Assembly (NCBI GenBank): GCA_903856995.1
Contig: CAIODK010000083.1
Span: 1 to 11,160, forward strand
Direction: 5' to 3'
DNA length: 11,160 bases
Source of the DNA: an uncultured Burkholderiales bacterium
GTDB taxonomy: Bacteria; Pseudomonadota; Gammaproteobacteria; Burkholderiales; Burkholderiaceae_C
In this document: positions 1-7,193 of the stretch, piece by piece
Position numbering within the stretch: the first letter of the stretch is position 1
How the letters are laid out: every line of letters begins with the position of its first letter
The notes under the pieces: generated by a model
Told to the model about the DNA's origin: nothing
The model's input: only the letters and a program-made list of their open reading frames with translations
Database searches by the model: none
Position numbers and translations under genes: made by a program

Positions 1-651
1 CCTATGCAAATCCGCGCTCAGTTTGAAGGCCACTTATTGACACTGCTGCGCCACCGGCCAGTGGTGCATTTGCCTTCGGCCGAAAAGCTGGAGCAGCTGA
101 GCCAGCTGCAGATGGATGCCGAGACGCTGCCCGCCTGGCGCACGTTTTGGGCGCTGTCGACCCACTTTTTTGAAGGCTTGCGCGTGGTCCCAGGGCGTAG
201 CTTTGAAAATGCCGAAGCCAGTGCCGCTTCGCAAGTGCTGAGTGGTTTGTTTCTGCGCGAGCAGTTCAACGACCACGACAAACCGGTTGAAGACAACCTG
301 CAAGTTGTCAACCATCTGTTGTTCTTAGAGCAGGCCGACGTCATTTCGCAGCGTTTGGTCGCACTTTTGAACGATTGGTCTGAGTCGCCAGAGGCAGATA
401 TGCCCACGGAAGCCCAGCTTGATGTGCAAAGCATGGCGCAACTGGCGCAAGATGTAGAGCTGACGGCTGTGCAGCAAGTGACCGATTCGTTGGCTGTGCA
501 ACTGGCCCGCCTTCGTGCCAAGCGCGTGGCCGAGGACATCAAAACCAGCCTGAGCGGCGCCCAAGAGGTGAGCCGTTTGCTGCAGCACTTTGCGGTGGGC
601 AGCGTGCGCGAGCCGCAGCCCCATGTGTTGGCGGCCCTACGCGGCGAGTAG
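1..651 (+). CDS. Hypothetical protein, probably 5'-truncated by the window edge
   Basis: I do not recognise this gene. The frame is open from base 1 and the first ATG is at 4. No ribosome binding site can be seen because the window starts there, so the true start may lie upstream. From the ATG there are 215 residues. They are rich in Leu, Gln, Glu and Ala, look mostly helical and soluble, and show no signal peptide, membrane segment or cysteine-based metal site. Codon use matches the neighbouring genes, which supports a real gene. It ends 11 bp before the stop codon of the convergent photolyase gene, with no evident hairpin terminator in between. No function is proposed. Confidence 0.6.
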   Translation, partial: PMQIRAQFEGHLLTLLRHRPVVHLPSAEKLEQLSQLQMDAETLPAWRTFWALSTHFFEGLRVVPGRSFENAEASAASQVLSGLFLREQFNDHDKPVEDNLQVVNHLLFLEQADVISQRLVALLNDWSESPEADMPTEAQLDVQSMAQLAQDVELTAVQQVTDSLAVQLARLRAKRVAEDIKTSLSGAQEVSRLLQHFAVGSVREPQPHVLAALRGE

Positions 652-662
652 GTAGCACCTCT

Positions 663-2162
663 TTACTTGATCTTCTTCACCACCCCATAGCGCTCGAGTG
701 TGCGCGTGCGGGCCTCTGCATGGTCGACGATGGGTTTGGGGTAATCGCGCCCCAGCACCATTCCAGCTTCTTCTAATTCCATAGGTTTGGCCAACCACGG
801 CGCGTGGATGGCTTTGTTGCTGAGCTTGGCCAGCGCCGGCACATAGCGGCGGATGAACTTGCCTTCGGGGTCAAACTTTTCGCTTTGGTTGGTGGGGTTG
901 AAGATGCGAAAGTAGGGCTGCGCATCGCAACCGCTAGAGCTGGCCCATTGCCAACCGCCGTTGTTGGCGGCGAGGTCAAAGTCGTTCAAGTGCTCCGCAA
1001 AATAGCGCTCGCCCCAGCGCCAATCGATACCAAGGTCTTTGGTTAAAAAGCTCGCCACCACCATGCGCAAGCGGTTGTGCATGTAGCCGGTTTGGTTGAT
1101 CTGCGCCATGGCTGCATCCACCAGCGGGTAGCCGGTGCGGCCTTCGCACCAAGCGGCAAATAGCTCTTTGGCGTGTTTGTGGTGGTCCCACTTGATCTCG
1201 TCGTATTCGGGCTTGAACGCCCCCGTCACCACACGCGGGTGGTGGTGCAAGATTTGGTGGTAAAAATCCCGCCAAATCAGCTCCGACAGCCAGGTCTCTG
1301 CGCCCTTGGAGCCCACCAGCATGCGCTTGTAAGCAGTGGAGGCGAGCTGACGGATTGACACAGTGCCAAAGCGCAAATGCACGCCCAAGTAGCTGGGGCC
1401 TTTGACGGCGGGGAAGTTGCGCGTTTCGTCGTAACGGTCCATGCGGTCAAAAAAGTCCTCAAACAAGGCCAAACCACCTGGGCTGCCCGTGGGCACATGC
1501 AAGCTGCTGAGGTTGGTGGGCTCAAAGCCAATCTCTGTCAATGTGGGCACGGGCACTTGGTAGGCCTTGGGCCGGACGGCCAAGGCTTTGATGTATTTGC
1601 CCACAGGGTAGCTTCGCAGGTAGAACTCATTCACCTTTCGCAGCCACGCGTTTTTGTAGGGCGTGAACACGCCGTAGGGCTTTTCCATTTGGGTCAGCAC
1701 CTCGCTGCGTTCAAAAATGACGTGGTCTTTGTAGGTTTGAAAACCAATGCCAAAGTTCGCCAAGCCCCCGCGCACTTGCGCGTCTCGGGTGAGGGCGTCT
1801 GGCTCCTCGTCGTGGTTGGCAAACACCTCTTGCACGCCGAGTTCACGCGCCAAGCGAGGCACTTCGTGGGTCGACAGCGCGTGGCGCACGATCAGGCCCG
1901 CTCCGGCTTGGCCCGCCACAGCATGCAGCTCGGCATCCAGCGCCACCAGCGATTCGCGGATGAACTCCACCCGACGGTCTTGGGTGGGCAAACTGTCCAA
2001 AATCGCGGAGTCAAACACGAACACGCAGTGCACTTGTTTGCAGCTTTTAAGGGCGTGGTACAGCGCCGCGTTGTCAAACGCACGCAGGTCGCGGCGGAAC
2101 CACATCAGCCCTTTGTCCAAGTGGGGCAAATGATGTGTGGATTTAGACGACTGACTAGGCAT
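663..2162 (-). CDS. phrB: Deoxyribodipyrimidine photolyase (class I CPD photolyase)
   Basis: This flavoenzyme uses blue light to split cyclobutane pyrimidine dimers in DNA. The 499-residue protein has the N-terminal antenna domain (MWFRRDLRAFDNAAL, about residues 20-34) and the FAD-binding domain (ELIWRDFYHQIL near 294-305, TGYPLVDAAM near 343-352, MHNRLRM near 361-367, NNGGWQWASS near 400-409, YFRIFNP near 417-423). By memory alignment with E. coli PhrB, W297 matches the dimer-pocket tryptophan, and W325, W381 and W404 match the electron-transfer triad. A GTG at 2168 would add two residues. The ATG at 2162 is preferred because an AAAGGG ribosome binding site then lies at a normal distance, whereas it would abut the GTG. 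The length is typical of the family. The gene is divergent from algH with only 22 bp between start codons, so its promoter probably lies inside algH. Confidence 0.96.
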   Translation of the reverse strand: MPSQSSKSTHHLPHLDKGLMWFRRDLRAFDNAALYHALKSCKQVHCVFVFDSAILDSLPTQDRRVEFIRESLVALDAELHAVAGQAGAGLIVRHALSTHEVPRLARELGVQEVFANHDEEPDALTRDAQVRGGLANFGIGFQTYKDHVIFERSEVLTQMEKPYGVFTPYKNAWLRKVNEFYLRSYPVGKYIKALAVRPKAYQVPVPTLTEIGFEPTNLSSLHVPTGSPGGLALFEDFFDRMDRYDETRNFPAVKGPSYLGVHLRFGTVSIRQLASTAYKRMLVGSKGAETWLSELIWRDFYHQILHHHPRVVTGAFKPEYDEIKWDHHKHAKELFAAWCEGRTGYPLVDAAMAQINQTGYMHNRLRMVVASFLTKDLGIDWRWGERYFAEHLNDFDLAANNGGWQWASSSGCDAQPYFRIFNPTNQSEKFDPEGKFIRRYVPALAKLSNKAIHAPWLAKPMELEEAGMVLGRDYPKPIVDHAEARTRTLERYGVVKKIK

Positions 2163-2178
2163 GTTCACCCTTTAAAAT
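2151..2178 (+). promoter_or_regulatory. Candidate sigma-70 promoter of the algH-pyr operon
   Basis: A -35-like CTGACT (2151-2156) is separated by 16 bp from a -10-like TAAAAT (2173-2178, five of six consensus bases). The predicted transcription start, seven bases after the -10 element, is 2185, which is the A of the algH ATG. The -35 element lies inside the first codons of the divergent photolyase gene. This is a match by eye; no scoring was run. Confidence 0.4.
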
Positions 2179-2184
2179 TGCTGC

Positions 2185-2826
2185 ATGACCGCTGATTTTG
2201 CCTCCATCAACCTGACACATCACTTTTTGATTGCTATGCCCGGTTTGGAAGACGAAGCATTCGCCAAAAGTGTGGTGTATGTGTGCGAACACAGCGAGCG
2301 CGGGGCGCTGGGCCTGGTCATCAACAAACCCAGCGACTTGTCGATGGAAGGGTTGTTCGAAAAAGTCGATTTGCCTTTGCACCGTGAAGACCTGATGCAC
2401 GCCCCCGTGCTCCATGGCGGCCCTGTCCATACCGAGCGCGGCTTTGTGTTGCACGACGCAATGTTGGCCGATCCATCGGATGACGAATGCGCCCTAGAAG
2501 CCGAGGCGCTCCGCCATGTCAGTGACAAAGCCTCTATTTACGCCTCCACCTTGAGCATCCCCGGTGGGCTGGAAATGACCACCTCCAAGGATGTGCTTGA
2601 GGCCTTGTCGATGGGCGCAGGCCCCAAGCGCGTGCTGATTTCTCTGGGCTACTCGGCCTGGGGCGAAGGTCAATTGGAGTCCGAGTTGGCGGAGAACAGT
2701 TGGCTGACCGTGAGCGCGGATGCCGCGGTTATTTTTGACACACCGGTGGACCAACGCTACGACCGCGCGATGCGGTTGCTGGGCCTAGAGCCTTGGATGC
2801 TGTCATCTGAAGTGGGGCACTCATGA
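2185..2826 (+). CDS. algH: YqgE/AlgH family protein (UPF0301)
   Basis: This is a conserved bacterial protein with no settled biochemical role. The name AlgH comes from alginate regulation in Pseudomonas. The protein has 213 residues, slightly longer than the usual 185-200. The family signature starts at residues 9-18 (NLTHHFLIAMPGL) and continues with SVVYVCEHSERGALGLVINKP, the HGGPV block (PVLHGGPVHTERGFVLH) and the late LGYSAWGEGQLESEL block. ATG 2185 has no Shine-Dalgarno sequence, and the best promoter would start transcription on the ATG itself, so translation may be leaderless. Its stop overlaps the ruvX start by 4 bp. Order with ruvX, pyrR and pyrBC' matches Pseudomonas, which supports the family call. 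Confidence 0.93.
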   Translation: MTADFASINLTHHFLIAMPGLEDEAFAKSVVYVCEHSERGALGLVINKPSDLSMEGLFEKVDLPLHREDLMHAPVLHGGPVHTERGFVLHDAMLADPSDDECALEAEALRHVSDKASIYASTLSIPGGLEMTTSKDVLEALSMGAGPKRVLISLGYSAWGEGQLESELAENSWLTVSADAAVIFDTPVDQRYDRAMRLLGLEPWMLSSEVGHS

Positions 2827-3224
2827 GCGCTCTGCCTGACCACTTCCAATCATTTTTAGCGTTTGACTTTGGCGTCAAACGCACCGGCGTGGCCTATGGC
2901 AGTCGCATGCTGCACGAGGCGCAACCGCAAGCCACGGTGAATGCCGAAGGCGATGCGCGTTGGCCGCTCATCACCAAGCGCATTGCCGAATGGCAGCCTG
3001 ACGCTTTGGTGGTCGGTGTCCCGTTTCATCCCGACGGGGCTGCGCACGAAAACACGGCCAAGGCCAAAAAATTTGCCCGTCAGTTGAATGGACGTTTCAA
3101 CCTGCCCGTGTTTGAAGTGGACGAACGTTACAGCACCACCGAAGCCCACAGCCAAGGCGCGAAAGACGCAGACGCTGCATCGGCTTGCATCATCCTCAAT
3201 CAATTTTTTCGAGAGAACTTATGA
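2823..3224 (+). CDS. ruvX: Putative pre-16S rRNA nuclease / Holliday junction resolvase-like YqgF (RuvX)
   Basis: This is an RNase H-fold protein. E. coli YqgF is essential and implicated in 5' maturation of 16S rRNA; Holliday junction resolution is the older assignment. The 133 residues are close to the family norm. Visible motifs are LAFDFGVKRTGVA at 12-24 with the first catalytic Asp (D15), VVGVPFHPDG at 63-72, VFEVDERYSTTEA at 96-108 with the second acidic site, and DADAASACIILNQFF at 115-129 with the third acidic site. The gene starts in an ATGA overlap with algH and ends in an ATGA overlap with pyrR, so translation is probably coupled along the operon. Confidence 0.94.
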   Translation: MSALPDHFQSFLAFDFGVKRTGVAYGSRMLHEAQPQATVNAEGDARWPLITKRIAEWQPDALVVGVPFHPDGAAHENTAKAKKFARQLNGRFNLPVFEVDERYSTTEAHSQGAKDADAASACIILNQFFRENL

Positions 3225-3727
3225 GCCCCCAAGGTAATCTGATGCTTGATGCAGAGAGCTTGTACACCGAGCTACTCAAAGGCGTGCGCAGCATGCTCAC
3301 GCCCACCACTCGTTTGGTGGGCATCACCTCGGGTGGTGCTTGGTTGGCGGCGCGTTTGCAAAAAGATCTGGGGCTAGAGGGTGAGGCGGGCAGCATTTCG
3401 TCGGCCATGCACCGCGACGACTTCGCGCAGCGCGGTTGGGCCGATGGCGGGCCAACTAAGCTGCCGTTTGAAGTCAACGGTGCGCACCTTATCGTGCTCG
3501 ATGACGTGCTCTACACCGGTCGCACCATCCGCGCTGTGTTGAATGAGTTGTTCGACTACGGACGCCCCGCCAATGTGCAGCTGGCCGTGTTGGTCGACCG
3601 AGGTGGCCGCGAGTTGCCGATACAAGCGGACTATGCGGCCGCACGTGTGGCGCTGCCCGCGACCCAATCGCTGGCGCTGACAGTCGAAGCCGATGGCAAA
3701 TTTAATTTTTCAGTCGAGAGCGAATAA
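3221..3727 (+). CDS. pyrR: PyrR: pyrimidine operon regulator / uracil phosphoribosyltransferase
   Basis: This PRTase-fold protein makes UMP from uracil and PRPP. In Bacillus it also binds pyr mRNA to cause attenuation. An upstream in-frame ATG at 3185 would overlap ruvX by 40 bp. I chose ATG 3221 because it forms the ATGA overlap with the ruvX stop and has a GAGAGA-like binding site. That gives 168 residues. Motifs are VGITSGGAWLA at 33-43, the PRPP loop VLDDVLYTGRT at 92-102, and the PyrR-type block LVDRGGRELPIQADY at 124-138. It lies 9 bp before pyrB. No leader or attenuator exists directly upstream of pyrB, so any control by this PyrR must act at the operon promoter or differ from the Bacillus mechanism. 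Confidence 0.93.
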   Translation: MSPQGNLMLDAESLYTELLKGVRSMLTPTTRLVGITSGGAWLAARLQKDLGLEGEAGSISSAMHRDDFAQRGWADGGPTKLPFEVNGAHLIVLDDVLYTGRTIRAVLNELFDYGRPANVQLAVLVDRGGRELPIQADYAAARVALPATQSLALTVEADGKFNFSVESE

Positions 3728-3736
3728 AGGTCTGAC

Positions 3737-4699
3737 ATGCTCTACAAACGCAACCCACAACTCAACAAAAACGGAGAGCTGATTCATCTGCTCTCCACCG
3801 AAGGTTTGTCGCGCGACATCCTGACCCACATCTTGGACACCGCGGGCAACTTTGTCTCTGTCAACGACCGTGAAGTCAAGAAGGTCCCGCTCTTGCGGGG
3901 AAAAAGCGTGTTCAACTTGTTCTTCGAGAACAGCACGCGCACACGCACCACGTTTGAAATCGCGGCCACGCGTTTGTCGGCCGATGTGTTCAACCTCGAC
4001 ATCGCACGTTCATCAGCCGCCAAGGGCGAGTCGTTGCTCGACACCATCGCCAACCTGAGCGCGATGGCTGCCGACATTTTTGTGGTGCGCCACAGCGAGT
4101 CGGGTGCGCCTTACCTCATTGCCGAACACGTCGCGCCACATGTGCACGTGATCAACGCCGGTGATGGCCGCCACGCACACCCCACGCAGGGTTTGCTGGA
4201 CATGTACACCATTCGTCACTACAAAAAAGATTTCACCAACCTCACGGTCGCTATCGTGGGCGACGTGTTGCACTCGCGCGTGGCGCGCTCTGACATTCAT
4301 GCGCTGACGACCCTTGGCTGCGCCGAAGTGCGCGTGGTGGGCCCCAAGACCTTGGTGCCCAGCGACTTGTCGGCCATGGGCGTGAAGGTGTTCAACAACT
4401 TGGAAGAAGGTATCAAAGATTGCGACGTGATCATCATGCTGCGCTTGCAAAACGAACGCATGAGCGGCGCGTTGTTGCCATCGAGCCAAGAATATTTCAA
4501 ATCGTTTGGCCTCACGCCAGACAAGTTGCAGCTGGCCAAGCCCGACGCCATCGTGATGCACCCAGGCCCCATTAACCGAGGTGTCGAGATCGACTCAGCC
4601 GTTGTGGATGGGCCGCAAAGTGTCATCTTGTCGCAGGTGACGTTTGGTATCGCTGTGCGCATGGCCGTGATGTCGATCGTGGCGGGGAATGAAGCATGA
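3737..4699 (+). CDS. pyrB: Aspartate carbamoyltransferase catalytic subunit
   Basis: It catalyses the first committed step of pyrimidine synthesis, carbamoyl phosphate plus aspartate to carbamoyl aspartate, in the cytoplasm. The 320-residue protein has the carbamoyl-phosphate motif FFENSTRTRTTFE (62-74), the SSAAKGES loop (92-99) carrying the catalytic Lys, HPTQGLLDM (148-156), VAIVGDVLHSRVARS (171-185) and HPGPINRG (275-282). An AAAGGT ribosome binding site lies just before the ATG. No pyrI regulatory subunit follows. Instead the stop codon overlaps by 4 bp a dihydroorotase-like gene without metal ligands, the pattern of the class A dodecameric enzymes known from Pseudomonas. Confidence 0.97.
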   Translation: MLYKRNPQLNKNGELIHLLSTEGLSRDILTHILDTAGNFVSVNDREVKKVPLLRGKSVFNLFFENSTRTRTTFEIAATRLSADVFNLDIARSSAAKGESLLDTIANLSAMAADIFVVRHSESGAPYLIAEHVAPHVHVINAGDGRHAHPTQGLLDMYTIRHYKKDFTNLTVAIVGDVLHSRVARSDIHALTTLGCAEVRVVGPKTLVPSDLSAMGVKVFNNLEEGIKDCDVIIMLRLQNERMSGALLPSSQEYFKSFGLTPDKLQLAKPDAIVMHPGPINRGVEIDSAVVDGPQSVILSQVTFGIAVRMAVMSIVAGNEA

Positions 4700-6012
4700 A
4701 CATCCTGATTCAAAACGGTCGCGTCATCGATCCAGCCTCTGGCTTTGACCACGTGGCTGATGTGGCAGTGGCCGACGGCCACATCCTGGCGATTGCCAAA
4801 GCGGGCGATAAGTTGCCCGCTACTTTCAAAGCCGAACACACCATCGACGCCAAAGGTTGCATCGTCGCCCCAGGCTTGGTGGACTTGCAAGTGCGCTTGC
4901 GCGAGCCCGGCTACGAACACGAAGGCATGCTCGCCTCCGAGCTGATGGCCGCTGTGGCGGGTGGCGTCACCAGCCTTGCGTGTCCACCCGACACCGACCC
5001 TGTGTTGGACGAGCCGGGCCTGATTGAGATGCTCAAGTTCCGCGCCGAAAAGCTGCACCGCGCACGCGTGTTCCCGCTGGGTGCATTGACCCGTGGCTTG
5101 AAGGGCGAGGTGTTGACCGAAATGTCCGACCTCACCGACGCAGGTTGCGTGGGCTTTAGCCAAGCCGAAGTGCCGCTAGAAAACACGCAAGTGTTGCAAC
5201 GTGCCTTGCAATACGCCGCCACGTTTGACTACACCGTTTGGCTGCGCCCGCAAGACATGCACTTGGGCAAAGGCGTGGCTGCCAGCGGCCCACTCGCCAC
5301 CCGTTTGGGCTTGAGCGGCGTGCCCGTGGCGGCAGAGACCATTGCACTGCACACCATCTTTGCGCTCATGCGCAGCACCAAATCGCGCGTGCACTTGTGC
5401 CGTATCTCTAGCGCCGAAGGCGTGGAGCTGGTGCGTGCGGCCAAGAAAGAAGGCTTGGCCGTGACGGCAGACGTGAGCATCAACTCGCTGCACCTGAGCG
5501 ACCACGACATTGGCTACTTCGACAGCCGTGCGCGTGTGACCCCCGTGCTGCGCCAGCAGCGCGACCGTGACGCACTACGCGCCGCCTTGGCTGATGGCAC
5601 GATTGATGTCTTGGTGTCGGACCACACCCCTGTGGACGTGGATGCCAAAGCCTTGCCATTTGCCGAAGCCGAGCCCGGCGGCACAGGCTTGGAGTTGTTG
5701 CTGAGCCTCTCACTCAAGTGGGCACGTGACAGCAAAGTGAGCCTGCTGCGCGCCCTTGATGTGTTGACCGCACAGCCCGCCAAAGTGCTGGGCAAGATCG
5801 AAGGCCAAAGCGACAGCATCGGCCATCTGCGAGTGGGCGGCGTGGCCGACCTCGTGGTGTTCGATCCAGAGGCCGAATGGCACGTCACCCCTGACGCATT
5901 GCACAGCCAAGGCAAGCACACCCCATTTGCGTTTGACATGACGGGCATGTCTTTGCCCGCACGCGTCAAAGTCACCTTGGTGGCGGGTCGCGTGGCGTAC
6001 CAAGCAGCTTGA
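4696..6012 (+). CDS. pyrC': Inactive dihydroorotase-like subunit of aspartate carbamoyltransferase (PyrC')
   Basis: The protein has 438 residues and the amidohydrolase fold of class I dihydroorotases: VAPGLVDLQVRLREPG (58-72), GGVTSLACPPDTDP (89-102), SDHTPVD (308-314), GGTGLE (328-333). The metal site is dismantled. The HxH pair is Q65-V-R67, the usual HxED block reads LRPQD (183-187), the HxCH block reads HLCRIS (233-238), and the PHH block reads INS (262-264). Only the Asp of SDH (D309) remains. In Pseudomonas the equivalent pyrC' is catalytically dead but needed to assemble the dodecameric aspartate carbamoyltransferase. The same role is inferred here from the ATGA overlap with pyrB. A separate active dihydroorotase should be encoded elsewhere. 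Many automatic annotations would call it simply dihydroorotase. Confidence 0.92.
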   Translation: MNILIQNGRVIDPASGFDHVADVAVADGHILAIAKAGDKLPATFKAEHTIDAKGCIVAPGLVDLQVRLREPGYEHEGMLASELMAAVAGGVTSLACPPDTDPVLDEPGLIEMLKFRAEKLHRARVFPLGALTRGLKGEVLTEMSDLTDAGCVGFSQAEVPLENTQVLQRALQYAATFDYTVWLRPQDMHLGKGVAASGPLATRLGLSGVPVAAETIALHTIFALMRSTKSRVHLCRISSAEGVELVRAAKKEGLAVTADVSINSLHLSDHDIGYFDSRARVTPVLRQQRDRDALRAALADGTIDVLVSDHTPVDVDAKALPFAEAEPGGTGLELLLSLSLKWARDSKVSLLRALDVLTAQPAKVLGKIEGQSDSIGHLRVGGVADLVVFDPEAEWHVTPDALHSQGKHTPFAFDMTGMSLPARVKVTLVAGRVAYQAA

Positions 6013-6743
6013 TGCGAAGCCTGTACGCGCTTGCCAAGTTTGTGCGCATCATGGTTTGGGTGTTGCAAGGCTATTGGACTGTGCGCGCCAAGTTCCCTCG
6101 GTTCAGCGACTCGCAGCAAGCCCGCTATGTGGAGGTGTGGGCGCGTGGCATGTTGGCCATCATTGGTATTGAGGTACGCGTCAAAGGCCACCCTGCGCAA
6201 GGGCCCGTGTTGATGGCGTCCAACCATATTTCGTGGCTGGATATTTTGGTCATCCACGCCGCCTGCCATTGCCGCTTTGTGGCCAAGTCTGAAATCCGCA
6301 GTTGGCCTTTGGTGGGGGTGCTCACCACGGGTGGTGGGTCGCTCTACATCGAGCGCTCATCCAACCGCGATGCCATGCGTGTGGTGCATCAAATGGCAGA
6401 CGCTTTGAAGCAAGACCAAGTGTTGGCTATTTTTCCCGAGGGTGCCACCGGCGACGGCATCACGTTGTTGCCGTTCCATGCCAACTTGCTGCAAGCGGCC
6501 ATCGTGGCGGATGCACCCATTCAACCGATTGCACTGCAGTTTGTTGACGCGCGCACAAACGACGTCAGCCTAGCCCCGTGCTACCGCGATGACGACACCT
6601 TGATCAGCTCGCTGTGGCGCACGCTGTGTGCGCCACCGTTGCTGGCACAAGTGCGTTATGGCGACAAACAAGCAGCGCAAGGCCGCAACCGTCGCGAGTG
6701 GGCACAAGACCTCCGCGTAAGTGTGGCTAATTTGTATCAGTGA
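6012..6743 (+). CDS. plsC: 1-acyl-sn-glycerol-3-phosphate acyltransferase (PlsC family)
   Basis: It is a membrane-associated lysophosphatidic acid acyltransferase of phospholipid synthesis; transfer to another lysolipid cannot be excluded. The start is ATG 6012, which shares one base with the pyrC' stop (TGATG). A TTG at 6009 is less likely. Over 243 residues there is a hydrophobic N-terminal stretch (about 4-20), the acyltransferase motif NHISWLD with the H72-x4-D77 catalytic pair, GGGSLYIERSS around 107-117 and FPEGATGDG at 141-149. The overlap places it as the last gene of the pyrimidine operon. The functional link to pyrimidine synthesis is unclear, and the linkage may be simply positional. 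Confidence 0.93.
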   Translation: MRSLYALAKFVRIMVWVLQGYWTVRAKFPRFSDSQQARYVEVWARGMLAIIGIEVRVKGHPAQGPVLMASNHISWLDILVIHAACHCRFVAKSEIRSWPLVGVLTTGGGSLYIERSSNRDAMRVVHQMADALKQDQVLAIFPEGATGDGITLLPFHANLLQAAIVADAPIQPIALQFVDARTNDVSLAPCYRDDDTLISSLWRTLCAPPLLAQVRYGDKQAAQGRNRREWAQDLRVSVANLYQ

Positions 6744-6758
6744 TATTCTTTGAACACT

Positions 6759-7193
6759 ATGGCAACCACTAAATTATCAAGCGCACGCGCAAAACCAAAA
6801 GCCAAACCGGTACCCGCGAAGAAGGTAGTCGCTAAAAAGACCGTTCCTAAAAAAGCCGCCAAAAAATCTGCCATGTCGACGGCCGATGCGCAAAGCATGG
6901 ATCTGATGTTTGATTTGGCCGCGGAAACGTTTCGCGTCATGTCTGCGCCCATGCGTTTGAAAATCATCAACAGCCTGTGCTTAGAAGAGAAAAATGTGGG
7001 TCAACTGCTAGAAGAGATTGAAACCACGCAGCCCAATATGTCGCAGCACTTGAATACTTTGTTCAAAGCCAAAATCTTGGGCCGACGCCGTGAAGGCGTA
7101 CAGATTTATTACCGCATCATCAACGATCGCGTGGTCACCTTGTGCCGCGCGGTGTGCACGCAAATCGCCATAGACAGCGATATCGCGCACTAA
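6759..7193 (+). CDS. ArsR-family transcriptional regulator with basic N-terminal tail
   Basis: This is a predicted winged-helix DNA-binding repressor. The ATG at 6759 gives 144 residues; an in-frame TTG at 6750 would add three. No good ribosome binding site precedes either, and an internal ATG at 6873 also lacks one. Residues 9-38 are almost only Lys, Ala, Pro and Val, like histone H1 or AlgP tails. The ArsR domain starts near residue 48 (FRVMSAPMRLKIINSL), with the recognition helix TQPNMSQHLNTLFKAK (90-105) and wing GRRREGVQIYYRI (108-120). Cysteines are C74, C129 and C133. BigR/SqrR/SoxR-type relatives sense sulfane sulfur through two cysteines; here C133 fits the second position, but the first is shifted by three residues. 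It converges on the sulfide-oxidation genes, so sulfur control is plausible but inferred. Confidence 0.88.
   Translation: MATTKLSSARAKPKAKPVPAKKVVAKKTVPKKAAKKSAMSTADAQSMDLMFDLAAETFRVMSAPMRLKIINSLCLEEKNVGQLLEEIETTQPNMSQHLNTLFKAKILGRRREGVQIYYRIINDRVVTLCRAVCTQIAIDSDIAH

Noticed and set aside
1377..2195. Long open frame antisense to the photolyase gene (272 codons, plus strand)
   Set aside because: It mirrors the strongly conserved photolyase in another frame; its His/Gln/Val-rich composition and lack of a family motif mark it as a GC-driven shadow.
4297..5163. Long open frame antisense to pyrB and pyrC' (288 codons, minus strand)
   Set aside because: It spans the junction of two well-supported plus-strand genes, shows no recognisable motif and has no ribosome binding site.
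4696..6012. Annotation as an active dihydroorotase
   Set aside because: The HxH pair and the other histidine ligands are replaced, so catalysis by the usual two-metal mechanism is not expected.
5514..6269. Open frame antisense to the end of pyrC' and the start of plsC (251 codons, minus strand)
   Set aside because: The opposite strand carries clear conserved motifs of two families; this frame has none.
6735..6745. Small palindrome TATCA-G-TGATA before the ArsR gene
   Set aside because: It is short, contains the plsC stop codon and could easily arise by chance; there is no second copy near the sulfur genes that would support an operator.
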